Shown piece after piece: positions 7,372-13,912 of a stretch of DNA of 27,083 nt (its first letter is position 1; each line of letters begins with the position of its first letter). Made by a program: the position numbers and the translations under genes. The notes beneath the pieces were generated by a model, which saw only the letters and a list, made by a program, of their open reading frames with translations, searched no databases and had not been told where the DNA came from. Origin of the DNA: DATFRX01 sp035630615 (GTDB lineage Bacteria; Actinomycetota; Actinomycetes; Propionibacteriales; Nocardioidaceae); NCBI GenBank assembly GCA_035630615.1, contig DASQKI010000081.1, positions 1 to 27,083 on the forward strand, in the 5' to 3' direction.

Positions 7372-7682
7372 GTTGATGTCCCTTGTTATGAGTGACCACG
7401 GCGTCTGGGCCGCTGAATGACCCGTAGTCACAGTGCGGACGGTAGCCATCGGCCGCCCCGCCTCGGCTAGTGCCAAAAGTCCCGCGACACCGAGCGCCTT
7501 GCCGTACTCCTCGGACTGCCGGCTGCCTCGACAGAGGCCCGATGACGGTCTAACTGACGGTCTACGGGGTCGCCCGACGGCGCACACCTATGCACGCGGA
7601 CACCCTGTTCGTAGGCTCAAGTCAGCATCCAGCCGCGCAGGGGAGGCCCTTGACACGGAAGAGGTCGCCTGAGGCAGCGCCG
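7372..7682. other. Gene-free stretch inside the island
   Basis: No convincing gene is present. Just past the middle are two adjacent copies of TGACGGTCTA with a 12-base period (7543-7552 and 7555-7564), which could be a protein-binding site. The rest shows open frames only as shadows. A minus-strand frame (about 7430-7510) reads GKALGVAGLLALAEAGRP, possibly a trace of a lost gene, but this is too little to assign. Confidence 0.4.
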
Positions 7683-7964
7683 TCAGCTGCAGGCCATGTC
7701 CACCGACGCTCGGATCGTTGAGCCGTCCATCCACACCTGCGGCTCACCGACCACCTCACAGTTGAACAGACCGTCGCCAGAGGCGGAGACCTCGGCGTCG
7801 TAGATCGCTTTCTGGATCGCGCGCTCGGGGGTCGACCCGAAGCTGCAGCCGTTATAGAGCGCGGCCGCGTTGGCGGACGCCGCCGTCAGCGCGAGCACGG
7901 TGACCGACGCCGCGCCCATCGTGAGTGGGAAACCGATCCGTCGGGCGTGAACACCTACGTTCAT
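7683..7964 (-). CDS. Small secreted protein (island cargo)
   Basis: This is a 93-residue protein with a Sec signal peptide: basic MNVGVHARRIG, hydrophobic core to about residue 30, and likely cleavage after ANA (33). The mature part of about 60 residues has three cysteines (C40, C69, C92) and the pattern NGCSFGSTPERAIQKAIYDA, with the ending SVDMACS. I do not recognise a family; it may be a small disulphide-bonded exported protein. The ATG at 7962-7964 is chosen because AAGGAG lies 6 bases upstream; the ATG two codons earlier would abut that site. It is the last gene before the right att repeat. Confidence 0.75.
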   Translation of the reverse strand: MNVGVHARRIGFPLTMGAASVTVLALTAASANAAALYNGCSFGSTPERAIQKAIYDAEVSASGDGLFNCEVVGEPQVWMDGSTIRASVDMACS

Positions 7965-8071
7965 CGCCATCTCCTTCCCTTCGAAACCACCGGTCACTCG
8001 ATATACGTGCTTTCGGAAGAAATGGATTGTGCGCTTGGGGGCTATCGACGCCCAAACAACTGCTCGCTTGT

Positions 8072-8095
8072 GGTCTCAGGTTCGGTCTCATTCGC
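8072..8095. repeat. Island-end repeat, right copy (GAGACC pair)
   Basis: This is the partner of 5783-5806, with two GGTCTC hexamers 12 bases apart. It lies about 90 bases from the right att repeat, against 56 for the left copy. The interval 7965-8185 otherwise shows no gene. Confidence 0.5.
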
Positions 8096-8185
8096 CCGTC
8101 GTTCAACGGCGTCCGGCGCCAGAACTGAGCGGAGCGCTCTCCACATGCTGAACCGACATGAACACCACCAATGCGACGACCGTGG

Positions 8186-8260
8186 GCTTGGAAAGCGGGT
8201 TGGGTTAACGCCCTCGCGGGTTCGAATCCCGCATCCTCCGCCACGCTGACCAGCACAAAC
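8186..8260 (+). repeat. attR-like copy of tRNA-Ser 3' half
   Basis: This matches 5666-5740 with one mismatch. The tRNA 5' half is absent upstream, so it is not a functional tRNA. It marks the right edge of the integrated element. Confidence 0.92.
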
Positions 8261-8307
8261 GCAGTGCCGGAAGGTCGAGGAACCTGGCCGCCGGCATGGT
8301 CCGTCGT

Positions 8308-8871
8308 CTAGAGCATGAAGGGCACGATCGCGTCGCAGTAATCGTCAGAGCGCCCGGTCGATCCCTTGATCACCTCGCTCGACAACTCGAAGTCGTCGTT
8401 GGGGTTCGACGGCGTCCCGTTGTCGTCGATGACGAAGCGGAACCGGACCTGGCCCGGGTCGCGCGCGATCGCCTTGCCGTTCGGTCCGTACGCCGTCGAC
8501 GGCCCGGTCAGCAGCGAGATGATCGTGATGGTCCCGTCGAGGTTGTCGGTGATCTTGAGGTCCTTCTGGAGAAATGCCGTCTCGACCGTGACACGCACGT
8601 CGGGGTCGTTGCCGACGAACACCTCGCTCACGTGAACGTGCTCGAGGAAGTAATCGAGTCCGTGCCGTTTCTGGATCTTCAACCGGCTGGTGAAAGTGCC
8701 CGAGTGGTCGACGTCGAGGCCGTCCACGTCGCAGAAGTCATTGATCGTGTTGTTGAACGTCTCACTGATGTTCTCGAAGGTCGGCCTGGCTGCACTCGCC
8801 TGCGCGGCCGCGAGAAGCGGGACAGTCATGGCCGCGAGTGCGGCCACGATCAGCGTTCTGGATCGAAGCAT
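8308..8871 (-). CDS. Secreted hypothetical protein
   Basis: This 187-residue exported protein has a signal peptide in residues 1-27 (MLRSRTLIVAALAAMTVPLL, cleavage near ASA). The mature part is beta-strand-rich, with the pattern FNNTINDFCDVDGLDVDHSG, VTVETAFLQKDLKITDN and PGQVRFRFVIDDNGTP. The two cysteines (in NDFCDV and DDYCDA) could form a disulphide joining the two ends. Similar proteins occur in actinobacteria without a known role. The ATG has GGAGGT about 7 bases upstream. It lies just outside the right att repeat. Confidence 0.85.
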   Translation of the reverse strand: MLRSRTLIVAALAAMTVPLLAAAQASAARPTFENISETFNNTINDFCDVDGLDVDHSGTFTSRLKIQKRHGLDYFLEHVHVSEVFVGNDPDVRVTVETAFLQKDLKITDNLDGTITIISLLTGPSTAYGPNGKAIARDPGQVRFRFVIDDNGTPSNPNDDFELSSEVIKGSTGRSDDYCDAIVPFML

Positions 8872-9061
8872 CGGGGGTACCTCCGTATTCGCAGCGGGCT
8901 GGTCTCCCCGAGACTCGCCGCGATGGGACGTCCACCCGACAATGGCCCGACCAGGCCATCCTCATGACAGTGATCGTACGCCCACCAGCGTGAACGGTGC
9001 GTGTTGCCCGAGCCCGACCGTACTCACTGCGCGAGCAAGAACCTGAATGTAGGGTTCACGG

Positions 9062-9335
9062 GTGTCTCCCACGGTCGACGATCTCCGCCCACCCGTGCTG
9101 ATTGTCATCGGAGGCTTGCCCGCGACCGGCAAGCCGAGGAGACCAACGGCTGGGAGCCGACGATCGGGTTCTCGACATTCCAGACTTGACCAAGCCCACC
9201 TGGGAACAGATCACGACCCGTGAGTACGGCCCATGGGAACGCGATCGCTTCGTCGTCGATACCGCCAGTCTCGACGTCGACAAGGCCGTACGACTGCTTC
9301 GAACGACCTCGAGGCTCAGTAAGCCTCCCGTTTGA
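9062..9335 (+). pseudogene. AAA-type ATP-binding/kinase remnant
   Basis: From the GTG at 9062 the frame reads PPVLIVIGGLPATGK, a P-loop of the LPATGKST type found in AAA/zeta-like small kinases, then changes to PRRPTAG where Ser/Thr should be. A second fragment in another frame, from about 9175, reads TWEQITTREYGPWERDRFVV followed by DTASLDVDKAVRLL. This resembles the C-terminal end of the same kind of kinase (a 'PW..DR..VDT' ending). The middle of the gene (about 100 residues or more) has been deleted and the two ends are out of frame, so no active enzyme is made. Confidence 0.7.
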
Positions 9336-9413
9336 GCCCTCTCGGCATGGGCACAACAGTGCGGTGCAACCGACTGCGGTGTCGGTATTCAAGGACAGAG
9401 GGACGTGGTTTTC

Positions 9414-9569
9414 ATGATCATCCTTGGCGTCATCCTGCTGATCCTCGGGGCGCTGCTGGACATCTCGATCCTGTGGGTCATCGGCGTGATCCTCGCGGTG
9501 GTCGGAGCGGTCTTCTGGATCCTTGGTTCCTTGAACCGACCGGTCGGGTCCCGCCGTCACTACTGGTAG
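9414..9569 (+). CDS. DUF6131-like small membrane peptide
   Basis: This 51-residue protein starts MIILGVILLILGALLDISIL and continues WVIGVILAVVGAVFWILGSL, giving two hydrophobic helices with a short turn. It ends with a basic NRPVGSRRHYW tail. The GRRHYW-type ending and double-helix layout match the DUF6131 family of actinobacterial small membrane proteins of unknown role. The start is the ATG at 9414; a weak GAGGGA lies about 11 bases upstream. The family match comes from memory of the pattern. Confidence 0.8.
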   Translation: MIILGVILLILGALLDISILWVIGVILAVVGAVFWILGSLNRPVGSRRHYW

Positions 9570-9595
9570 CTGTCGCCACCCGTAGCACTCTCCTT

Positions 9596-9653
9596 GGTTT
9601 CGTATCCCGCATCGTCGGCTGACGGCGGATAAGCGGGTTGGGTCACAGCGCCC
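9596..9653. repeat. Scrambled tRNA-Ser-like fragments
   Basis: The segment 9599-9620 matches the tRNA-Ser T-arm/acceptor end at about 18 of 22 bases. Ten bases later AAGCGGGTTGGGT (about 9631-9643) is identical to the anticodon/variable-arm part. The order is reversed relative to the tRNA. It may be a degraded junction of att sites. Confidence 0.35.
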
Positions 9654-9673
9654 ACTTGCGTCCCGACGGCAAG

Positions 9674-11101
9674 ATGGGAGCCGTGCGGACGACAGGGCCC
9701 GGCGGAGGGGTCACACGAGCCAGCGTCGGATTGAGGTCGGAGCGCGGCCCGGTTCTGGCCGCCATCATGATCACGATCGCGCTAATCGCGCTCGAGGCGA
9801 CCGTCCTCGCCACCGCGGTGCCGACCATCGTCGCCGACCTCGGCGGCTACACCCAGTTTCCCTGGCTGTTCTCCGCCTACCTGCTCACTCAAGCCGCGAC
9901 CGTCCCTATCTACGGCAAGCTCTCGGACATGCTCGGCCGACGGCCGGTCATCTTCGCCGGCATCAGCCTGTTCCTGGTCGGTTCCGTCGGCTGTGGCCTG
10001 GCGTGGAGCATGCCGGCCCTGATCGCGGCGAGGGCCGTCCAGGGGCTTGGTGCGGGTGCGATCCAGCCCGCCGCGATGACGATCGTCGGAGACCTCTACT
10101 CCATCGCCGAACGGGCCAAGGTGCAGGGCTATCTCGCCAGCGTCTGGGGGATGTCGTCTGTCGTCGGACCGCTGATCGGCGGCCTCGTCACCGAGTACGT
10201 CTCTTGGCGCTGGATCTTCTTCGTCAACCTGCCGATCGGTGCCCTGGCGGTGTGGATGCTCCGCAAGCACTTCCGCGAGGACGTGACGCGCCAACGGCAT
10301 CGCGTCGACTACCTCGGCTCGGTGCTGCTGAGTGTGGGGTCCGCAGTGATCGTTCTGGGGCTGCTCGAGGGCGGGGTTTCTTGGGACTGGGCGTCGGTCC
10401 GGGGCGTCGGTGTCCCGGTCGTCGGCATGCTCGTGCTCGGCGTCTTCGTGCTGGCCGAGCGGCGGGCGCCCGAGCCGGTGCTGCCGATGTGGGTTCTCAC
10501 CAGGCGGCTGTTGACGTGCGGCAACCTGGTGCAGCTTGGCGTGGGAGCGTTGCTGATCGGCTTGTCGTCGTACGTGCCGACGTTTGTGCAGGGCGTGCTC
10601 GGTCATGGTCCGCTGGTCGCCGGACTGGCGCTGGGGGCGATGAGTGTCGGATGGCCGCTCGCCGCCAGCAACTCGGGCTGGCTGTATCTGCGCATCGGGT
10701 TTCGCAACACGTCGCTGATCGGATTGGCCGCACTCGTGCCCGGCACGCTGCCGCTCATGCTGTTGGGTGCCGACTCCCACGTGTGGCAGGTGGCGCTGTG
10801 GTGCTTCTTCATCGGCATCGGGCTCGGACTCGTCTCGAGTCCGACCCTGGTCGCGATGCAATCGTCGGTCGGATGGGCCGAACGAGGTGTCGTAACAGGC
10901 GCGAGCATGTTCAGTCGGACGCTCGGGAGTGCGATCGGCGTCGCGGTGTGCGGCGCGCTGGCCAACGCCAGTCTGGTGGCGGGCGCGTCGTCAGCGACGA
11001 TCGCGAGCGCGACGCATGACGTGTTCGTCGCCCTCGCCGTGGTGGCGGTGCTGATTGTCGGAGCAGTCGCCGCGATGCCGTCCAAGGCCCTTCAGACGTG
11101 A
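9674..11101 (+). CDS. MFS drug exporter, DHA2 family
   Basis: This 14-helix major facilitator (about 475 residues) probably exports drugs or other small molecules in exchange for protons. Family motifs are ALEATVLATAVPTIVADLGG in the first helix region, motif A GKLSDMLGRRP, and ARAVQGLGAGAIQPAAMTIV with motif-C-like SSVVGPLIGGLV, then WRWIFFVNLPIG. The substrate is not predictable. Start choice is uncertain: the ATG at 9674, GTG at 9683 and TTG at 9638 are all possible and none has a clear ribosome site. It is convergent with a second DHA2 exporter, and a long hairpin overlaps its stop codon. Confidence 0.93.
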   Translation: MGAVRTTGPGGGVTRASVGLRSERGPVLAAIMITIALIALEATVLATAVPTIVADLGGYTQFPWLFSAYLLTQAATVPIYGKLSDMLGRRPVIFAGISLFLVGSVGCGLAWSMPALIAARAVQGLGAGAIQPAAMTIVGDLYSIAERAKVQGYLASVWGMSSVVGPLIGGLVTEYVSWRWIFFVNLPIGALAVWMLRKHFREDVTRQRHRVDYLGSVLLSVGSAVIVLGLLEGGVSWDWASVRGVGVPVVGMLVLGVFVLAERRAPEPVLPMWVLTRRLLTCGNLVQLGVGALLIGLSSYVPTFVQGVLGHGPLVAGLALGAMSVGWPLAASNSGWLYLRIGFRNTSLIGLAALVPGTLPLMLLGADSHVWQVALWCFFIGIGLGLVSSPTLVAMQSSVGWAERGVVTGASMFSRTLGSAIGVAVCGALANASLVAGASSATIASATHDVFVALAVVAVLIVGAVAAMPSKALQT

Positions 11102-11145
11102 CAGATGCACCGCGTACATCTCGTACGGGGTGCATCCGTCACGTC
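11095..11145. terminator. Bidirectional hairpin between convergent exporters
   Basis: The stem is nearly complete from 95 to 145: GACGTGAC, one mismatch, GATGCACC, one mismatch, CGTAC, a 5-base loop, then the complements. That is 21 pairs with two mismatches. It overlaps the TGA of the first exporter and ends 17 bases before the stop of the second. There is no U-tract. Confidence 0.75.
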
Positions 11146-11162
11146 ACGACGGGGCCGAACGG

Positions 11163-12605
11163 CTACGCCGGGTCGAGCGCCAGCTCCAGTTCCTTCTCGG
11201 AGGCGTACTCGAGCTCCTCGCGACGGATCAGCGTCAGGGCCGTGATGATGCCGAGTGCCGCGATCCCGGCGCCAGCAGCGAACGCAGCGGTGAACCCGTC
11301 GACTAGCGCGTCGGGCACTGCCGTGCCGACGGCAAGCGCACTGTCGGTCTGCGAGCTCGCGATCGTCGACAGCGCCGCGATGCCGAGTGCACCACCGATC
11401 TGCTGCGACGTGTTGAAGAGGCCGGAGGCGAGCCCTGCCTCGGAGTTTTGCACGCCTGCGAGTGCCGCGATCGAGATCGGCACGAACGAGAAGCCGATGC
11501 CGAGGCCGGTGAGCAGGAAGCCAGGCAGGAGGTCGGCTACGTACGTTCCGTCGGTCGAGACCTGGGTGAAGAGGAGGAGACCCGCCGTCAGAGCCGTCAT
11601 CCCGACCACGAGGACGGGCTTGACCCCGATCCGCGTGACCAGCTGCGCCGCGACTGTCGACCAGAGGATCGCCGTGCCGGCCACCGCGAGGTAGGCGACA
11701 CCCGTCTTCATCGCCGAGTAGTGCAGCACCTGCTGCATATAGAGCGTCAGCATCAAGAACATCGAGAACATCGCCGTCCCCATGATGAAACCGGATACGT
11801 TGGCGCCGGTCACCGTGCGGGTGCGCAGGAGCCCGAACCGCATGAGGGGCTCGGCCTGGCGCAGCTCCCATGCCACGAATCCGACCAGCAACACCACGGC
11901 TAGGGCGAAGAACCCGACGGTCTGGCCGCCGAGCCATCCGTCCTGACCGGCTTGCGTGATCGCGTAAACCAGGGAGGACAGGCCGCCGGTGACGAGCACC
12001 GCGCCGGCAGCGTCGAAGGTCTTCACACTCGCGTCGCGGCTCTCGACGAGCAGGATCGGCGTCAGCACCAAGGCGGCCGCGCCGACCGGGATGTTGACGA
12101 AGAAGATCCACTCCCAGCTCAGCGCGTCGGTGAGGATGCCACCCATCAAGACGCCGGCAGCCGCACCGAATCCGCCGACCGCACCCCACACACCCAGGGC
12201 GATGTTGCGCTCTCGTCCCTCACGGAACGTCGTCGACAGGATCGACAGCGCCGCCGGCGAGATGATCGCGGCACCGACACCTTGCAGAGCTCGGGCACCG
12301 ATCAGGGACGACTCGGACCAGGCGAGGCCGGCTAATAGCGACGCCGTCGTGAAGACGACGATTCCGACCAGGAAGATCCGGCGCCGCCCGAGCAGGTCGG
12401 CCGCCCGCCCGCCGAGGAGGAGGAGCCCGCCGAAGGTGAGGGCGTACGCGCTCATCACCCACTGCAGGTTCTCCTGGGAGAACCCCAGGTCGGTCTTGAT
12501 GGACGGCAACGCGACATTCACGATCGCGATGTCCAAGACGACCATGAACTGGACCGCGGCCAACAAGGCCAGGCCCAGCCACTTTCGTCGCTCCGAGGTG
12601 AACAT
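11163..12605 (-). CDS. MFS drug exporter, DHA2 (EmrB/QacA) family
   Basis: This 480-residue, 14-helix transporter has FMVVLDIAIVNVALPSIKTD (the D in helix 1 with the DIAIVNVALP signature), GGRAADLLGRRRIF motif A, and ARALQGVGAAIISPAAL. SWEWIFFVNIPVG follows, as in EmrB/QacA-type drug/proton antiporters. The C-terminal region contains GLASGLFNTSQQIGGALG, also typical. The ATG at 12603-12605 is preceded by AAGGGA about 10 bases upstream. It is divergent from an HxlR-type regulator (12718), and the pair looks like a classic regulator/efflux unit, probably repressed until a ligand is bound. The substrate is unknown. Confidence 0.95.
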   Translation of the reverse strand: MFTSERRKWLGLALLAAVQFMVVLDIAIVNVALPSIKTDLGFSQENLQWVMSAYALTFGGLLLLGGRAADLLGRRRIFLVGIVVFTTASLLAGLAWSESSLIGARALQGVGAAIISPAALSILSTTFREGRERNIALGVWGAVGGFGAAAGVLMGGILTDALSWEWIFFVNIPVGAAALVLTPILLVESRDASVKTFDAAGAVLVTGGLSSLVYAITQAGQDGWLGGQTVGFFALAVVLLVGFVAWELRQAEPLMRFGLLRTRTVTGANVSGFIMGTAMFSMFLMLTLYMQQVLHYSAMKTGVAYLAVAGTAILWSTVAAQLVTRIGVKPVLVVGMTALTAGLLLFTQVSTDGTYVADLLPGFLLTGLGIGFSFVPISIAALAGVQNSEAGLASGLFNTSQQIGGALGIAALSTIASSQTDSALAVGTAVPDALVDGFTAAFAAGAGIAALGIITALTLIRREELEYASEKELELALDPA

Positions 12606-12645
12606 GTCGGGTGTATCCCTTCGCACAGAAAGACTTGGTGCTTGC

Positions 12646-12675
12646 AATCTAGCAGTGCTCGCTTCTGATTTGCAA
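12646..12675 (-). promoter_or_regulatory. Exporter promoter
   Basis: On the minus strand the -35 is TTGCAA (12670-12675), the spacer is 18 bases, and the -10 is TAGATT (12646-12651). TTGCAA recurs at 12642-12647, overlapping the -10, so a repressor recognising TTGCAA could block both boxes. Confidence 0.5.
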
Positions 12676-12717
12676 GTGACTACTTTTAAAAACGAAGTTC
12701 ATGGCTAGGATGGAGGC

Positions 12718-13326
12718 ATGTCCAGGGGCTACGACCAGTACTGTCCGATCGCACACGCGCTCAACCTCGTAGGAGAGCGGTGGGCTCTGTTAGTCGTACG
12801 TGAGCTGATGCATGGCCCGAAGCGCTACACCGACCTGGCCGGCAACCTCGGCATCGGGACGAACATCCTGGCCGCCCGACTCCGCGACCTCGAGGCCCAT
12901 GGGATCGTGACGAAGCGGACCCTGCCGCCGCCCTCGGCGACCCGGGTCTATGACCTGACCGACTACGGCCGCGAACTCAAGCCGGCACTCCGCGAGCTCG
13001 GGTTGTGGGCCGCCCGCTCACTCGGCCCGCCGACCGATGACGACGAGCTGTTTCCCGGCTGGCTCGAGAACCCGGTCGACTGGATCCTTGCGCCGGTCGC
13101 CCCGCCGGGAAGGTTTGAGTTCCGGGTGGGCGACGAGGTCGCCTCGTTGGTCGACGGCGAGGTGCGGCGCGGGTCGATCGACGACCCCGACGTCGTCGTC
13201 GAAGGCGATGCCGAAGCGATGTACTGGCTGTTCGTCGACCGTCGACTCGACGCGGTCTCGATCGAGGGTGACCGCGACCTTCTCGAGCGCCTCATCGACG
13301 TCGCGCCGGCGCCGATCGACGCCTGA
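12718..13326 (+). CDS. HxlR-type regulator with SCP2-like C-terminal domain
   Basis: This 202-residue regulator has an HxlR winged helix in residues 5-95 (YDQYCPIAHALNLVGERWAL, RELMHGPKRYTDLAGNLGIG, RLRDLEAHGIVTKRTL). From about residue 108 the sequence FPGWLENPVDWILAPVAPPG and FEFRVGDEVASLVDGEV looks like a small SCP2/sterol-carrier-like domain. Such fusions are known in actinobacterial HxlR proteins of this length, where the extra domain could sense a hydrophobic ligand. It is divergent from the DHA2 exporter, with 112 bases between, so it probably controls it. A TAGGAT -10 sits 6 bases before the ATG, suggesting leaderless transcription, though GGAGG is also present. Confidence 0.9.
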   Translation: MSRGYDQYCPIAHALNLVGERWALLVVRELMHGPKRYTDLAGNLGIGTNILAARLRDLEAHGIVTKRTLPPPSATRVYDLTDYGRELKPALRELGLWAARSLGPPTDDDELFPGWLENPVDWILAPVAPPGRFEFRVGDEVASLVDGEVRRGSIDDPDVVVEGDAEAMYWLFVDRRLDAVSIEGDRDLLERLIDVAPAPIDA

Positions 13327-13473
13327 CGGTTACCGGCCTGAGCTTCGAGGATAGAGCCGATGGCCAGCCATCGACTGACTCGGCAGGCGCTCGTAGAAGG
13401 CCTCGCGTGACCGCCGAGCAACAGATCGTCAAGACAGCTTGACGCAGCCAGTTGTGCGCGTCAGACTCGAAGC

Positions 13474-13863
13474 ATGGCGACACCCGACGAACTCGACCAG
13501 CGGTTCACCCTGCGCACCGCGACCGATCGCTACGACGCGCTCCGCGCCCAGGACGCGCTCGTGTCGACCCCGCTGACCTGCGAGGAGGCCCTGGAGCTGC
13601 TCGCGTTGGGTGAGGTCATCGCGCGAAAGGCCGGCTATGGGCGACAGCTCACCGTGCGGTCGGCCCGCCGGGCCGGCGCCTCGTGGTCCCAGATCGGGGC
13701 GGCACTGGGCACCAGCAAACAAGCCGCCTGGGAGTCCCATGCCCGATGGATCGACGGGCAGGCGGCACAACCGACGCGCGACGGACATATCGGTTGGAAC
13801 GAGGGCGACCTGGCGGCGGCCCGCGCCCTCGCCGGCGAACCGCAGGCCGACGACGCCGACTGA
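13474..13863 (+). CDS. Small helix-turn-helix-like protein
   Basis: This 129-residue protein is mostly helical. Residues 62-90 read VRSARRAGASWSQIGAALGT and SKQAAWESHARW, a pattern seen in AsnC/sigma-4-like helix-turn-helix segments (ASW.QIG..LG.SKQAA). Its N-terminal part, DALRAQDALVSTPLTCEEAL, is a possible dimer region. It resembles conserved actinobacterial proteins without assigned role, and DNA binding is inference. There is no ribosome site before the ATG; a TTGACG/CAGACT-like promoter lies directly upstream, so it may be leaderless. Confidence 0.75.
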   Translation: MATPDELDQRFTLRTATDRYDALRAQDALVSTPLTCEEALELLALGEVIARKAGYGRQLTVRSARRAGASWSQIGAALGTSKQAAWESHARWIDGQAAQPTRDGHIGWNEGDLAAARALAGEPQADDAD

Positions 13864-13877
13864 ATCGATCGCTTCGG

Positions 13878-13906
13878 TTGGCACAGCCGCGCCAGACGAG
13901 TAGAAA
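13878..13906 (+). promoter_or_regulatory. phoD-like gene promoter, leaderless
   Basis: The -35 TTGGCA (13878-13883), a 17-base spacer and the -10 TAGAAA (13901-13906) are followed by six bases and the ATG at 13913. The layout is the same as for tetR at 3451-3479. Confidence 0.5.
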
Positions 13907-13912
13907 CGGCGC

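Larger units (their letters stand above)
5666..8260. mobile_element. Decayed integrative element in tRNA-Ser
   Basis: The element is bounded by the 75-bp tRNA-Ser direct repeats, which are exactly 2,520 bp apart. Its only recombination gene is a C-terminal integrase stub next to the tRNA (5799-5925). Cargo is a 124-aa protein, a membrane protein, an NTF2-like protein and a small secreted protein, all of unknown function. No replication, transfer or excisionase gene is visible, so the element looks immobile. It appears less GC-rich than the flanks by eye, but I did not compute this. Confidence 0.82.

Noticed and set aside
8156..8243. Second functional tRNA-Ser
   Set aside because: Only the 3' half matches; the acceptor 5' strand and D-arm are absent.
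9105..9560. 151-aa minus-strand open frame
   Set aside because: Antisense to the kinase remnant and DUF6131 gene; Asp/Gln repeats typical of shadow frames.
9782..10861. 359-aa minus-strand open frame
   Set aside because: Antisense to the first exporter; rich in His/Arg/Asp as expected of a shadow frame.
13358..13373. CGATGGC-CA-GCCATCG palindrome as a terminator
   Set aside because: The 2-base loop is too small for an RNA hairpin; at most a protein-binding site, with nothing else to support it.
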